DNA of 64,000 nt from Atopobium sp. BS2 (GCF_000565075.1 NZ_JDFG01000012.1:148612-212611); one strand, 5' to 3'. Positions 17,955-27,029 are shown, numbered from the stretch's first letter. The notes: generated by a model not told the origin, from the sequence alone. Numbers and translations are program-made.

Positions 17955-19196
17955 TTACGCACGTACCCCTTCTGCAAAGTAGCTCCTCTTTGGAAAGAGC
18001 TCCTGAGCTTCTGGGAAAAGTGCTTCACAGGTAGCCACAAAGTAGTCATCGGTCATTGCGGAAATAAAATCAACAACAGTACGATGCACGTCACTCTTCC
18101 ACTCATACGTATGGCCGTACCTAGAAAGGTGCCTGCTTACTGGCTCAATATGATGCTTAAAGATTGCAAGGCTCTGATCACCAGATTTAAGCGAGGACAA
18201 CTCGTATTCGTACAACTTCTCAAACAGGTGCTTAATGTCTTCAGAGAAATCACCATTGGCTTCTGATGCACCATAAATCTTCTGGTAATTCTCGCGCTTT
18301 GCTCGTTTCATCTCTTTAAACGCCTCTTCTGAGAGAGAAATCTGAGGCTTACCAAAGCTATTCTGAACAATGTCTGCAACAAAAGCAGAGGTAGCCCATG
18401 CGTTATAGGCGCCACCAAGGCCATCATCAAACGTTTCTTCTGTTGCAGCGCCAGCACGAAGCGCATCCTGTCTGTCTTTTCCAACATACGCAATAATGTC
18501 CGAGATGCGCATAACGCACCCTTCAAGCGTCATAGGACGCAGGTGAGCAATAGCCTGAGGACCTCTCTCCCAACAATCTTCTACAACCTTGTCAAACTCA
18601 TCAAAAGTTGAAAGATCACTCATTTGAAGTATCTGCTGTTCAAACTCGCCGTTGTGGCAAATTACCCCGTCAAGCGTCTGTAAAGAAAGGTTTCTTGCAT
18701 AAAGACCATCAAGTACGCGCACACTTTGTACGTTGTGGAAAAACCAACGCCCCGTTTGCTCGTGATAAATATCATTGAGGAAATACTCCCCTGCATGACC
18801 AAAAGGAGTATGTCCTACGTCATGACCAAGAGCTATCGCTTCAATCAAATCAAGGTTAAGGCCAAGTGCGCGTCCAATATCTTTAGCAACTCTGCAAACA
18901 AGCTGCTCATGAAGGCCGCGGCGTGTAATATCATCATGCGCACGGAACGAGAAGACCTGTGTTTTGCCGTTTAGCCTGTTATACGCAGGGGTATGCATGA
19001 TTTTCTCGACATCTCGCATAAAAGCAGGACGCAAAAGCGATGCCTGATCATGGGTGGAGTCTCGGCGGATGATGTCTTCATTTTTGCACGCGTAAGGGCT
19101 TAAGGTGCCCTTAGCTATTTGCTCAGCCACAAGGGCCTGAGTTTCTTCTGAAAGTTGCCCGGTCATATGAGGTGCAAAAGGATTAGTGATGTTCAT
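17955..19196 (-). CDS. dgt: Deoxyguanosinetriphosphate triphosphohydrolase-like HD protein
   Basis: This 413-residue HD-domain phosphohydrolase fits the dGTPase family, which converts dNTPs to nucleosides and triphosphate. The metal ligands are visible: RLNGKTQVF then H in RGLHEQLVCRVAKDI, the HD pair in ALGHDVGHTPFGHAGE, and the C-terminal D in CVMRISDIIAYVGKD. The start ATG follows AGAGAGGATACAC. It is upstream of rarA, a pairing seen in other genomes with dnaG, but dnaG is not in the window. Confidence 0.9.
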   Translation of the reverse strand: MNITNPFAPHMTGQLSEETQALVAEQIAKGTLSPYACKNEDIIRRDSTHDQASLLRPAFMRDVEKIMHTPAYNRLNGKTQVFSFRAHDDITRRGLHEQLVCRVAKDIGRALGLNLDLIEAIALGHDVGHTPFGHAGEYFLNDIYHEQTGRWFFHNVQSVRVLDGLYARNLSLQTLDGVICHNGEFEQQILQMSDLSTFDEFDKVVEDCWERGPQAIAHLRPMTLEGCVMRISDIIAYVGKDRQDALRAGAATEETFDDGLGGAYNAWATSAFVADIVQNSFGKPQISLSEEAFKEMKRAKRENYQKIYGASEANGDFSEDIKHLFEKLYEYELSSLKSGDQSLAIFKHHIEPVSRHLSRYGHTYEWKSDVHRTVVDFISAMTDDYFVATCEALFPEAQELFPKRSYFAEGVRA

Positions 19197-19294
19197 GTGT
19201 ATCCTCTCTAGATGTTTTTCACCTCTAGTGTAGAAGTTTCACCGGACAAAAAGTCGTGTTGAATTTTGGAAGAACTTTTGAGAAAGCCTAGCGT

Positions 19295-20383
19295 CTAAAA
19301 AAGACTATCCTGAACTGGCTGTTTTAAGGCTTCAAACAGATTTTTTGCTAAAAGTGCTGCACCCTTAGAATTTGGATGCACGTCATCAGCAAAATATTTC
19401 TTCTCCTGCGGCAATAGTTTTTCTCCAGAAATACACTGCAAACCAAACTTACCGGCAACCTCTTCAATTATTTGAGGAACCTCGGTAAAACAAGAATAAG
19501 GGTGCGTGGGATACGTATCCTCAAAATAAGGCGTAGGTGTCAGAACCACCACGCGCGCATCCGCATACATTTGAGAGATCTGCCAGAGTGAATTTTTAAT
19601 ATCATATGTTACCTGTGACTTTGCGCATTTCTCGTATCGATAATTTGCTCCAAGTGCAACAACAACTAAAGAAGCATCCTCGATAAACGTATACGAGCCA
19701 GGCTGATAAACTTGTCCACCAATTCCCTGGTTAACCACATCAAGCTTCATGCGCTTAGCAAGACGGTGTGGCCAAGTGTGGTCTGGGCGCTCAATAACAA
19801 AACCCTGCGCAATAGAATCGCCAAACACCACCAGCTTTTTCTTAGCTTCATCGGGCGAGAAAAACGTGCCATTGCCACGGAGATTTTTAACGGAAGCGCT
19901 CTGCAAACAGGGCAAGTAAACACTCACGTGATGCGTGTCATTAAAACCTGGAAGCCTAGCAAGGTCATCCTGAGAGGTTTCTGTTTCTAGATGAATAGAA
20001 AGTGTCTGTTCACCTGCATCATCCAGCGAGAATTTCTTGTAAGGTTTACCGTCAACTGTCACAAATACAGAGCTGAGCTTTTTAAAATACGTGGCTTTAA
20101 GTAACTGTAAAACAGACGAGGATCCCTTAGGAAGTTCATCAATTTTTAGATCAAGAACCACTTCTGAGCTGTCCGTGGTAAAAGCAACTTGAATATCTGA
20201 AGTGCACGTTGCCATCTGTTTAAAAAGACCGGGGTGCCAAGAAGAGCAGGAGCCAATGACTCTAAGCTGATTGGAAGAGAAACGCAGCGGATGGACCCAT
20301 CCGTGAGCAAGCTTTTCAGACCACGGCGCACCAAGTAAAAACTTGGATGCCGGAGAACTAATGCTCCACTCCCCAACTTCCAT
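19295..20383 (-). CDS. SGNH/GDSL hydrolase with N-terminal beta domain
   Basis: The C-terminal half is an SGNH hydrolase: block I VVFGDSIAQGF (catalytic Ser), block II NQGIGGQVY, block III VVALGANYRYE (a variant of GxND) and block V DDVHPNSKG (catalytic Asp-His). The N-terminal about 170 residues look like the jelly-roll domain found before SGNH domains in CE2/CE3-type esterases. No signal peptide is seen, so it should act in the cytoplasm, perhaps deacylating sugars. GGAGGTGCGT precedes ATG 20383; a TTG four codons upstream would include the ribosome binding site and is rejected. Confidence 0.83.
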   Translation of the reverse strand: MEVGEWSISSPASKFLLGAPWSEKLAHGWVHPLRFSSNQLRVIGSCSSWHPGLFKQMATCTSDIQVAFTTDSSEVVLDLKIDELPKGSSSVLQLLKATYFKKLSSVFVTVDGKPYKKFSLDDAGEQTLSIHLETETSQDDLARLPGFNDTHHVSVYLPCLQSASVKNLRGNGTFFSPDEAKKKLVVFGDSIAQGFVIERPDHTWPHRLAKRMKLDVVNQGIGGQVYQPGSYTFIEDASLVVVALGANYRYEKCAKSQVTYDIKNSLWQISQMYADARVVVLTPTPYFEDTYPTHPYSCFTEVPQIIEEVAGKFGLQCISGEKLLPQEKKYFADDVHPNSKGAALLAKNLFEALKQPVQDSLF

Positions 20384-20420
20384 ACGCACCTCCAATCACA
20401 AGTTAAATTACTATAGTTAT

Positions 20421-20450
20421 ATACTACGAGGTTAATAGACAGTATTACAA
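20421..20450 (-). promoter_or_regulatory. Candidate promoter of the SGNH hydrolase gene
   Basis: On the minus strand TTGTAA (20445-20450) is followed after 18 bases by TAGTAT (20421-20426), about 38 bases before the start codon. It lies in the divergent gap with the small membrane gene. Confidence 0.4.
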
Positions 20451-20500
20451 TCTTTAGTAACAAATAAACTGCTCTTGTTGTCCATAGGGAGGCAACAGAT

Positions 20501-20782
20501 ATGTTTGGCGAGAAGATATTTAATTTTTCAGAACCGATTTCTAGAAAAACAGTTCGTATTGTAATATTAGTCAGTTTTCTGGCTTATCAGGGAATGCGGC
20601 TACTGTGGAAACAGGGACTTATTCCACCATTACTATTTTTTCTAGTATTAATTCTGACTGAGGTTATCGATTTTTATGTCTTTTTTAAAAGCGGTATCAA
20701 AAAATGGGTAAGAATTTTGTTCTTAGTTTTCCTCATACTTGCGCTTATATTTGAGATCAGCCACATCATTTATTTTCTTTAA
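20501..20782 (+). CDS. Hypothetical small membrane protein, three predicted helices
   Basis: This 93-residue protein was not recognised. It has three hydrophobic stretches: VRIVILVSFLAYQGMRLL, PPLLFFLVLILTEVIDFYVFF and RILFLVFLILALIFEISHI, with basic residues in the short loops. GGGAGG lies 8 bases before the ATG, so it looks genuinely translated. Base composition is AT-richer than the neighbours. The window-wide octamer falls at codons 3-5 (Gly-Glu-Lys). It is transcribed toward the permease gene across a split terminator. Confidence 0.6.
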   Translation: MFGEKIFNFSEPISRKTVRIVILVSFLAYQGMRLLWKQGLIPPLLFFLVLILTEVIDFYVFFKSGIKKWVRILFLVFLILALIFEISHIIYFL

Positions 20783-20805
20783 CCGGTGAATAAAACCCTC
20801 TTCTG

Positions 20806-20983
20806 TGAACTGCCTCCCATTTCTTGGACACGAGAAATAGGAGGCAATTCAAAACACACCTAAGTCGGATAATCTGTTAAAAAGACGTATACATGACGCA
20901 GAAATTACCACAAACATGCAGATTATCGTCATTAGATGTGTAAAATGCCCACATTTGAGCAGAATATCCGACTTAGGTGTGTT
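20806..20983. repeat. Palindromic repeat element, copy A (MITE-like)
   Basis: The first part is a hairpin: GAACTGCCTCCCATTTCT (20807-20824) against AGAAATAGGAGGCAATTC (20833-20850), 16 of 18 paired. The second part has 24-base inverted repeats at 20853-20876 and 20960-20983, matching 23 of 24, starting AACACACCTAAGTCGGATA. An internal CAGATTATC (20919-20927) can also pair with the left repeat. The first 80 bases recur at the right window edge with 77 identities. The end CCATTTCTTGGACA resembles ends of IS3-family elements. No transposase is present, so this could be a non-autonomous element. Confidence 0.7.
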
Positions 20984-21232
20984 CTGTAGATGCAGAATTC
21001 ATCTATAGTTAAATTTCTTATATTTCTCTATTCATGTTTAAGCATATTAGATGAAGTTTATGCATAGATATGCATATCAGGTAGTGTGACCACCTAGCTG
21101 CCTGGCTATCTTGATTAATAACATGTCGATTCTTCGGCAGAACCTACCAAAGCTGCGCTATTTTGTGCGCCAGGCCTAAAAGCCGGCGCTAACACGCTGC
21201 AGAATCATAATCACCTGCATTTGAACTGCCTG
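20984..21232. other. Non-coding remainder of the inserted segment
   Basis: No credible open frame, promoter or transposase remnant was found in this 249-base stretch. It ends in a direct repeat, TGAACTGCCT (21222-21231), of the bases at 20806-20815, which could mark a target duplication or recombination between element ends. Confidence 0.5.
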
Positions 21233-21276
21233 CACAGAAGAGGGTTTTTCATATGCATTATATAAGGCTCACGTAA

Positions 21277-22272
21277 TTACTCAGTAGCAGATACTTCTTC
21301 TGAAGCCTGTACCTCACCGGCATCATTTTTCTTTGCAAGCTTCTTATCAAGCCAACCAGTAAATGCTGGAGCTACCAGTGCAGTAATAACTACCGCGGCA
21401 GCAAGCTGAGCGTTTGCGTTTGCAACAACCTGGGCTGTATACGTTGGATCAACACTAGCAACCGCTGCAGGAGTGGTTGTTGCAGTACCAGCAATAGTCG
21501 CGCTTGCAAGACTTGCCTTACCAGAGCCACCAAGAAGACGCTCAACAAGCATGGTAAGAATACCCGTGATGATGCAAAGTACTGCTAGGAGAATACCTGA
21601 TGGACCACCAATAATAAGGTTCTCAACACTCATGCCGCAACCAAGCGCAAAACCAACAACAGCAATGCAAGGGTTAATACCAGGAACCAAAAGTGCCCTG
21701 ATAAAAGGACTAAGGTTACCAAGAACAACACCAAGGACTAGAGGAAGAAGGGTACCCGCAAGTGCGGTTGGAGAAATTGCTGCAACGCCTGCTGCACCAA
21801 GAGCAATCATGGTAACTGCTGGACCTGCAACAAGAGACAAAACTGCAGCCGCGCCTTGCTCATCAGGAGTTCCGTACTCAGCAGTAATACCAATGTACAG
21901 AGCAACATTACAGAAGGTAATGCCGCCAATAATGGAAAGAGCATTAAGACCAAAGAAATTATCGTTCATGAATTTTGCAACAAAGAGACCAAAGGCAATG
22001 GCAATAGCAAGCTTAGGGATAAGAATAGTCAGGCCAGTCTTCAGAACCTTTGGAACAGTCTTCAGATCAATGGAGGCGCCAACAAACAGCAGAACAATAC
22101 CAACAATCGCAGGAGCACCCTTAGCAACAGCTGTAGTAAAACTACCAATTTCTAGAACCTGAGGGAAAAAAGAGTGGAGTAGTAGGCCCACAGAAAGTGG
22201 ATACAGCATAATATCGCCGGGAAACCTGGGAACGCCAATTTTACGAGTTGCTTTTTGCTGTTCAGCTGCCAT
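21277..22272 (-). CDS. kdgT: 2-keto-3-deoxygluconate permease
   Basis: KdgT imports 2-keto-3-deoxygluconate, a pectin and glucuronate breakdown product, by cation symport. The 331-residue protein has about ten hydrophobic segments and the family features MLYPLSVGLLLHSFFP near the N-terminus, GIVLLFVGASIDL, GGITFCNVALYIGITAEYG and PGINPCIAVVGFALGCGMS. AAAGGGG precedes the ATG. It stands alone; no kdgK or kdgA is adjacent in the window. Confidence 0.88.
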   Translation of the reverse strand: MAAEQQKATRKIGVPRFPGDIMLYPLSVGLLLHSFFPQVLEIGSFTTAVAKGAPAIVGIVLLFVGASIDLKTVPKVLKTGLTILIPKLAIAIAFGLFVAKFMNDNFFGLNALSIIGGITFCNVALYIGITAEYGTPDEQGAAAVLSLVAGPAVTMIALGAAGVAAISPTALAGTLLPLVLGVVLGNLSPFIRALLVPGINPCIAVVGFALGCGMSVENLIIGGPSGILLAVLCIITGILTMLVERLLGGSGKASLASATIAGTATTTPAAVASVDPTYTAQVVANANAQLAAAVVITALVAPAFTGWLDKKLAKKNDAGEVQASEEVSATE

Positions 22273-22378
22273 TATCAGCCCCTTTGCCCTAGTCGGTCAA
22301 AAAAATAGTTGACCTACTTTATCAGCACAAAGAATCATTTTTAAAAAGTACTGTACAAATTAACAATTTGGCTACAAA

Positions 22379-22415
22379 CGCGAGAAGACCTTACAAGCTG
22401 CAAGGTCTTCTCGCG
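22379..22415. repeat. Inverted pair of the GCGAGAAG octamer (hairpin 2)
   Basis: CGCGAGAAGACCTT (22379-22392) and AAGGTCTTCTCGCG (22402-22415) are perfect 14-bp arms with a 9-base loop. The octamer copies are at 22380-22387 and 22407-22414. It lies just after the stop of the amino-acid binding protein gene, where a terminator is expected, but there is no U-tract. Confidence 0.8.
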
Positions 22416-22457
22416 AAATGGGTGTATTGAGCTGTAAAGACGGACTAAGCCCAGAAC

Positions 22458-23354
22458 TTAGATTTTGCCGCCCTCGACGACCATAGTATTCGGATCTACC
22501 TCATCGCCGTAAATTGGAGCGAGTGTCTCTTCATAAGCCTTGTGGAAGAAGTTCTCCTCTGCAAGAGGGCCGGTAATCTCGTTGTTGATAAACTCCAACA
22601 CCGAGGAGTTACCCTTGTGAACTGCAGCGGCAATAGTATCGGAGTCGCCCAGGTCATCAATGCCAACAACAAAGCCAGGGTTAGACTTGATCCATGCAAG
22701 TACCTCGGTATTATCGGTTGAGAAAGCATCGCCGCGGCCGTCGAGCAGTGCGTTATACGCATCAGCATAGCTATCAAATTTGACCAGCTCAACCTTAGGC
22801 GCGTTCTTAGCAAACCAAACCTCAGCCGTGGTTCCCTTAGAAACAATAAGCTTCTTGCCATCAAGCTGGGAAACATCAGTAATTGGCGCAGAAGCGGGAG
22901 AAACAACACCCAGCTTGATCTTCATGTATGGCAGGGAGAAATCAACCTTTTCTTTACGGTCATCAGTTACCGTAAAGTTTGCCAACATGATATCTGCCTT
23001 ATTGGACTGCAAGAAAGGCACGCGATTTTGTCCGTCAGTGGCAATGTAGTTGATCTTGACGCCCATATCCTTTGCAAGACGCTCAGCAAAAACAATGTCG
23101 TAACCAGCGTAATTACCGTTTGCATCAACGTACCCAAAAGGAGCTTTATCGCTGAAGACACCGATATTTACCGTGCCTGCCTTCTTGATGTCATCAAGAG
23201 TTCTGAACTTTGAGTCTGTATCAGAAGATCCGCCCTGAGCTCCATCGGAATCCTTTTTCTTGCAAGCAGCCAAAAGAGCTGCAGCAGAAAGTGCGCTTGC
23301 ACCAAGGAAAGCACGGCGAGAAAGAGAAGCGGAAGTATTTTCAAAGAAGTTCAT
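22458..23354 (-). CDS. Amino-acid ABC transporter substrate-binding lipoprotein
   Basis: This family 3 solute-binding protein is predicted to capture a polar amino acid outside the cell. The N-terminus has a twin-arginine-like SRRAFLGAS followed by a lipobox LLAAC, so it may be exported by Tat and lipidated. The body shows GYVDANGNYAGYDIVFAERLAKDMG and the ligand-binding pattern TDDRKEKVDFSLPYM. ATG 23354 is preferred; AGGA is 9 bases upstream. It is last in the order permease-permease-ATPase-binding protein. Confidence 0.92.
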   Translation of the reverse strand: MNFFENTSASLSRRAFLGASALSAAALLAACKKKDSDGAQGGSSDTDSKFRTLDDIKKAGTVNIGVFSDKAPFGYVDANGNYAGYDIVFAERLAKDMGVKINYIATDGQNRVPFLQSNKADIMLANFTVTDDRKEKVDFSLPYMKIKLGVVSPASAPITDVSQLDGKKLIVSKGTTAEVWFAKNAPKVELVKFDSYADAYNALLDGRGDAFSTDNTEVLAWIKSNPGFVVGIDDLGDSDTIAAAVHKGNSSVLEFINNEITGPLAEENFFHKAYEETLAPIYGDEVDPNTMVVEGGKI

Positions 23355-23413
23355 TTTAAATCCTAACAAGTTGAATCAATTACTACATCATCTACGTGCA
23401 AAAAACACGCTGT

Positions 23414-24169
23414 TTATTTATGTACACGTTCAAATTCAAAGGTGCGCAAAAACTCTTGTGCCCTTTCTGTTTTAGGTGCCGAGAAAAACTCTTGTGCGTC
23501 AGACGACTCTTCTACGATGTGTCCCTGATCAATCAAGATGACTCGATCAGCAACTGCTTGAGCAAAACGCATCTCGTGAGTTACCACCAGCATGGTCATC
23601 CCCTGCTCTGCCAGCTCCATAACTACCTGCAAAACCTCGTGAACCATTTCGGGATCAAGAGCTGCGGTAATTTCGTCTAGCAAAAGCACCTCAGGATTAG
23701 TCATCAAAGCACGAACAATGGCCACACGCTGCTTTTGACCGCCAGAAAGCGCTGATGGATAGGCATCCTTCTTCTCCCACAGCCCTACTCGACGTAGCAA
23801 CTCTTCTGCCTGAGTTAAAACCTCAGCCTCTGAACGCTTCTGCACCACCAGAGGAGCCAGAGTTACATTTTTCAAAACCGTCATGTTAGGGAACAAGTCA
23901 TAGCTTTGAAAAACCATTCCAATGCCTATTGCAGCGCTTTCCCTCTTCTGACCAGAAATAACCTGATCGTGGAGAAGCACTTCTCCCCCTTGGATATCTT
24001 CCAAGCCAACAATGGCGCGAAGCAGCGTAGACTTACCGCAACCGGAAGGTCCCAACACCACGACTACCTCGCCTTTATTGATGGAGAGCGAGATCTTATC
24101 AAGCACGGGTTTCTGACTTGAGGGATATACCTTAGTGAGGTCCTTAACTGCTAAAACGGTGTTACTCAT
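23414..24169 (-). CDS. Amino-acid ABC transporter ATP-binding protein
   Basis: This 251-residue ATPase powers the adjacent importer. Walker [12 protein letters not shown]-loop [15 protein letters not shown], signature [11 protein letters not shown], Walker [12 protein letters not shown] and H-loop VVTHEM are intact and of the GlnQ/HisP type. The start [15 protein letters not shown] at 24169 overlaps the preceding permease by a few bases; the longer open frame upstream lies inside that permease. It has 'EIT' where most relatives have 'EPT' after Walker B. Confidence 0.93.
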   Translation of the reverse strand: MSNTVLAVKDLTKVYPSSQKPVLDKISLSINKGEVVVVLGPSGCGKSTLLRAIVGLEDIQGGEVLLHDQVISGQKRESAAIGIGMVFQSYDLFPNMTVLKNVTLAPLVVQKRSEAEVLTQAEELLRRVGLWEKKDAYPSALSGGQKQRVAIVRALMTNPEVLLLDEITAALDPEMVHEVLQVVMELAEQGMTMLVVTHEMRFAQAVADRVILIDQGHIVEESSDAQEFFSAPKTERAQEFLRTFEFERVHK

Positions 24170-24839
24170 GTGAGGCGCTCCTCTCAAGCCTGCGTGAAAG
24201 ATACGAAAGTGGGAAGCAGGCAGCAAAATACAGGAAGAAAATAGCTCCGTAAATCCAAAGTGCTCCGTCGGTTGGGAACTTAAAGCGATAAAAATCGGTG
24301 ATCTGACTACCAACTCTGAGCAGCTCAACCACGCCAATCAGATTACACAGTGACGTTGTCTTAATCATGCGTGTAATCAAGTTGATAGCTGGAGGCAAAA
24401 GACGCTTGAAAGCCTGAGGTAGGATGACCTTAAAAAACGTCTGCTGGCGAGAAAGGCCAAGTACAAACGCACTGTCATACTGAGATGCTGGAATTGACTC
24501 CAACGCTCCTCGTACCAGGTCTCCAAGCTCGGCTGCTCCCCAGAAGGTAAAAACTACAATTGAAGCTTCAACGCCATCAAAATTAACATCAAACCATTCA
24601 GAAGTACCAAAGAACACCACAAAGAGCAGCACCAGCTGAGGCATAACACGAACAACCTCAAGGTAAACGCGAAGAATTGCACGAACCACCTTGTTGTTGG
24701 ATGTCATAAAAAGTCCAACGAGAATACCAAGAGGAATGGAAAGTGCCACAGAGATAAGGCCAATGTGCACCGTTGTTGCAAGACCTCCAAGAAGGCGCGT
24801 TATCACTCCTTCCTGCAGCAAAATGTTATCGACGGGCAT
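24162..24839 (-). CDS. Polar amino-acid ABC transporter permease
   Basis: This is one of two HisM/GlnP-type permeases of the importer, about 225 residues with four to five helices. The EAA loop that docks the ATPase is [27 protein letters not shown]. The start [11 protein letters not shown] at 24839 is supported by GGAGAGGAGG upstream and overlaps the end of the first permease, indicating translational coupling. Confidence 0.9.
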   Translation of the reverse strand: MPVDNILLQEGVITRLLGGLATTVHIGLISVALSIPLGILVGLFMTSNNKVVRAILRVYLEVVRVMPQLVLLFVVFFGTSEWFDVNFDGVEASIVVFTFWGAAELGDLVRGALESIPASQYDSAFVLGLSRQQTFFKVILPQAFKRLLPPAINLITRMIKTTSLCNLIGVVELLRVGSQITDFYRFKFPTDGALWIYGAIFFLYFAACFPLSYLSRRLERSASHE

Positions 24840-25479
24840 AGTCAAGCCTCCTCTCCAGCCAGCTGCCAAGCAAAGAAATAGGAACAAGGATAATCACATA
24901 GGCAATTACCAGCATAAAGAGGGCTTCTGTAGTGTCGTATTGCATGCCAATAATGTCCTTGGTTACGTACATCAAATCTGCAAGAGCAATGCCGGAAACA
25001 ACGGAAGATTCCTTGATTAAGAAAATGATGTTAGCAACAAGGCCTGGAATTGCTACAGAAAGTGCCTGTGGAAGAATAACGTGCTGGAGAGCTTGAATCT
25101 TTGAGAGGCCCAAAACCTGTGCAGATTCAAACTGAATAGCTGCAACTGATTCAAAACCTGCACGAAACACTTCTGCCATATAGGAGCCACCAAGAAACGT
25201 TAGACCCACAACAGCAGCTACCTCTGCATCCATTTTGAGACCAACTTTAGTCAGACCAAAGTAGATAAGAAACAGCTGAATAAGCAGGGGTGTTCCTCTG
25301 GAAAGCTCAACGTAAACAGCATTAAGCTGACTTAAAACAGGAATTTTTGTCAGCGAAATCTGAGCACTTATCAAACCAACGATAAGCGAGAAGAGAACTC
25401 CAAAGAAAGAGATAGTAACCGTTATTTTTGCAGCTTCTGCATACAGTGGGAGGTGTTCCCCTATGAAGCTCCAGTCCAT
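24826..25479 (-). CDS. Polar amino-acid ABC transporter permease
   Basis: This is the first gene of the importer operon and encodes a HisM/GlnP-type permease. The docking loop AQVLGLSKIQALQHVILPQAL and the N-terminal MDWSFIGEHLPLYAEAAKITV are typical. The ATG at 25479 follows GAGAGGATTTATTCGC, whose GAGAGGA is the ribosome binding site that the upstream leader could sequester. Two permeases imply a heterodimeric membrane domain. Confidence 0.9.
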   Translation of the reverse strand: MDWSFIGEHLPLYAEAAKITVTISFFGVLFSLIVGLISAQISLTKIPVLSQLNAVYVELSRGTPLLIQLFLIYFGLTKVGLKMDAEVAAVVGLTFLGGSYMAEVFRAGFESVAAIQFESAQVLGLSKIQALQHVILPQALSVAIPGLVANIIFLIKESSVVSGIALADLMYVTKDIIGMQYDTTEALFMLVIAYVIILVPISLLGSWLERRLDYARR

Positions 25480-25610
25480 GCGAATAAATCCTCTCGGGAT
25501 GTGCGAATACTCACACAAGAGTTACAAAATAGCTTTACGCCCGAGTCTATACCAGGAAAATTTTGCTCAGCGACAATTACACCCTGGTCGTATGTGACCC
25601 GGGCACCAGA
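25480..25610 (-). promoter_or_regulatory. Structured, riboswitch-like leader of the amino-acid importer
   Basis: In the transcript GCCCGGGUC (25596-25604) can pair with GACUCGGGC (25539-25547), enclosing a second perfect stem ACCAGG/CCUGGU (25583-25588 with 25551-25556). The same CUCGGG (25540-25545) is also complementary to CCCGAG (25493-25498), which abuts the GAGAGGA ribosome binding site. The two pairings exclude each other, the logic of a translational switch. No known riboswitch class was recognised. Confidence 0.5.
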
Positions 25611-25670
25611 CACATCGCGGTGCATGCACAAAGTGCAGTGTATGTCGTAGCCATAATTCGCATGCGTATA

Positions 25671-25698
25671 ATCCTAGCCGCAACTAGGATATTGTCAA
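25671..25698 (-). promoter_or_regulatory. Candidate promoter with palindromic operator
   Basis: On the minus strand TTGACA (25693-25698) precedes TAGGAT (25671-25676) by 16 bases. The spacer holds the perfect palindrome ATCCTAG-CCGCAA-CTAGGAT (25671-25690), which could be an operator. The promoter overlaps the end of the DNA glycosylase gene and would start the structured leader. Confidence 0.5.
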
Positions 25699-26241
25699 CT
25701 CACAATTGGTAAATTTTTTGATAATGGAAAATTCCTCCACCAAATCCTCAACTGACATACGTGCGTTAGCAGGACTTGTAGAAGGTAGTTGACGTGCAGA
25801 AATACCAGTTTGTTGCTCAGTATAACGCTTGTAGAATTTTGTTGCGGTTCCACCCAGCGTAAAAATAGCGCAGATTGATGAATCTTGAATAAGAGCGCCA
25901 ATATTGTGTGGAATCGGATTTGCAATAGAAGCATCACTAGCACCCTTAATATCACAAGCCTTAAGCACATCACAAAGAGCAAGATGATGTCTTTTACAGA
26001 AGTCAATCTTTTCAGATATGGACTTGAGGGGTTTCTCGCCATATAGCGCAGCAACTACGCGCCAGAATCTATTCTGAGGATTGCCAAAGTAAAAGCCAAT
26101 TTCTCGAGACTTAGGGCTTGGCATGGATCCCAAAAGCAGCACGCGAGAGTCCGGGAAAATAATGGGATCAAGCGTGTTCTCTACATGCGTAAGCGCAGTT
26201 TTTGTACTATCGCTGGCAGGCTGTGGCGTCTTTACAGCCAC
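25684..26241 (-). CDS. DNA-deoxyinosine glycosylase (uracil-DNA glycosylase superfamily)
   Basis: This 185-residue protein belongs to the hypoxanthine/uracil-DNA glycosylase family that removes deaminated bases. Motif I is LLLGSMPSPKSREIGFYFGNPQNRFW, and the C-terminal motif is LPSTSPANARMS. The start is GTG 26241, with the GGTGAG end of the neighbouring phosphoesterase gene as ribosome binding region; the two genes are 2 bases apart and likely co-transcribed. Confidence 0.85.
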   Translation of the reverse strand: MAVKTPQPASDSTKTALTHVENTLDPIIFPDSRVLLLGSMPSPKSREIGFYFGNPQNRFWRVVAALYGEKPLKSISEKIDFCKRHHLALCDVLKACDIKGASDASIANPIPHNIGALIQDSSICAIFTLGGTATKFYKRYTEQQTGISARQLPSTSPANARMSVEDLVEEFSIIKKFTNCELTIS

Positions 26242-26243
26242 AG

Positions 26244-27023
26244 CTACTCACCTTCTTGCAGCGACTCAACAAACTCCTGCAAATCATCAAGGCGCAGTAC
26301 AGTTACTTGGCCATAGCCGGCTCCACCTGTAGTGCCTGTGTCAATTCCCCACTTGTCGCCATCTGACTGTACCCATTGCGCAAGGCCATCAGGAGTGGTG
26401 GCACTGCGGTTCAAGTTTTTTGCACCAAAGCTTGCTAACAAAGGTGTGGGTGTATGACCGCAAATTACAACGGGATATGCTGCTTCTGACGTGCGGAAAT
26501 CCGTTGGATATTGCCAAAACTCTTCACGAATCCACAAAAGATCGTTTTCAGACTGCTTGCTTAAATACTGCTCCAAAGAAGTCTTATCCCAGGCGGTTGG
26601 CAAGGGAACGCCATTGGACTTTACACCCGCATGCACCAGAACAAAATCTCTGCCTTGGACCTCAACGGTGGCGTACAAAGGAAGCGCCTGCAACCAGTCA
26701 ATCAGCTCACCATATTCTTCTTCAGAAAGCGTCTTGAGCTCAGCAAGTGTTGCGTCTCCCCCGTTAATCTGCCACATAAACTGAGCTTCAATATCCGCCT
26801 CTGGGGCCAATGCTTGCAGCGCAAGTTGCTCATGATTGCCCATTAAAACGGTACAGTTAGGAAGCTCACGAATTGTCTTTATAGTGGCAAGCGAGCTAGG
26901 ACCACGGTCAATCATGTCGCCAAGACAATAGAACACGTCTGACTCAGTTGGATTAATACGCTCTAGAGCACGCCTAAGCGGCTCCACATGACCGTGAATA
27001 TCAGAAAAAACGTACGTTGCCAC
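26244..27023 (-). CDS. Metallophosphoesterase, PP1/2A-like serine/threonine phosphatase fold
   Basis: The 259-residue protein has the metallophosphoesterase motifs in order: FSDIHGH (residues 6-12), YCLGDMIDRGP, LMGNHE, then VHAG and VICGHTPTP, with the ligand histidines present. It resembles bacterial PrpA/PrpE-type phosphatases. The substrate could be phosphoprotein or a nucleotide such as Ap4A. It is preceded 6 bases away by the phospholipase-like gene. The start is GTG. Confidence 0.87.
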   Translation of the reverse strand: MATYVFSDIHGHVEPLRRALERINPTESDVFYCLGDMIDRGPSSLATIKTIRELPNCTVLMGNHEQLALQALAPEADIEAQFMWQINGGDATLAELKTLSEEEYGELIDWLQALPLYATVEVQGRDFVLVHAGVKSNGVPLPTAWDKTSLEQYLSKQSENDLLWIREEFWQYPTDFRTSEAAYPVVICGHTPTPLLASFGAKNLNRSATTPDGLAQWVQSDGDKWGIDTGTTGGAGYGQVTVLRLDDLQEFVESLQEGE

Positions 27024-27029
27024 AAAAAC

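Larger units (their letters stand above)
20792..21248. terminator. Bidirectional terminator with arms separated by an inserted element
   Basis: AAAACCCTCTTCTGTG (20792-20807) and its exact complement CACAGAAGAGGGTTTT (21233-21248) are 16-bp perfect arms with A and T runs outside, placed between two convergent genes. Joined directly they would form a textbook bidirectional terminator. About 425 bases separate them. The simplest reading is that a mobile palindromic element entered the loop. Confidence 0.6.

Noticed and set aside
20984..21232. Possible transposase remnant in the inserted segment
   Set aside because: All frames were inspected; none gives a DDE-type motif or a long frame.
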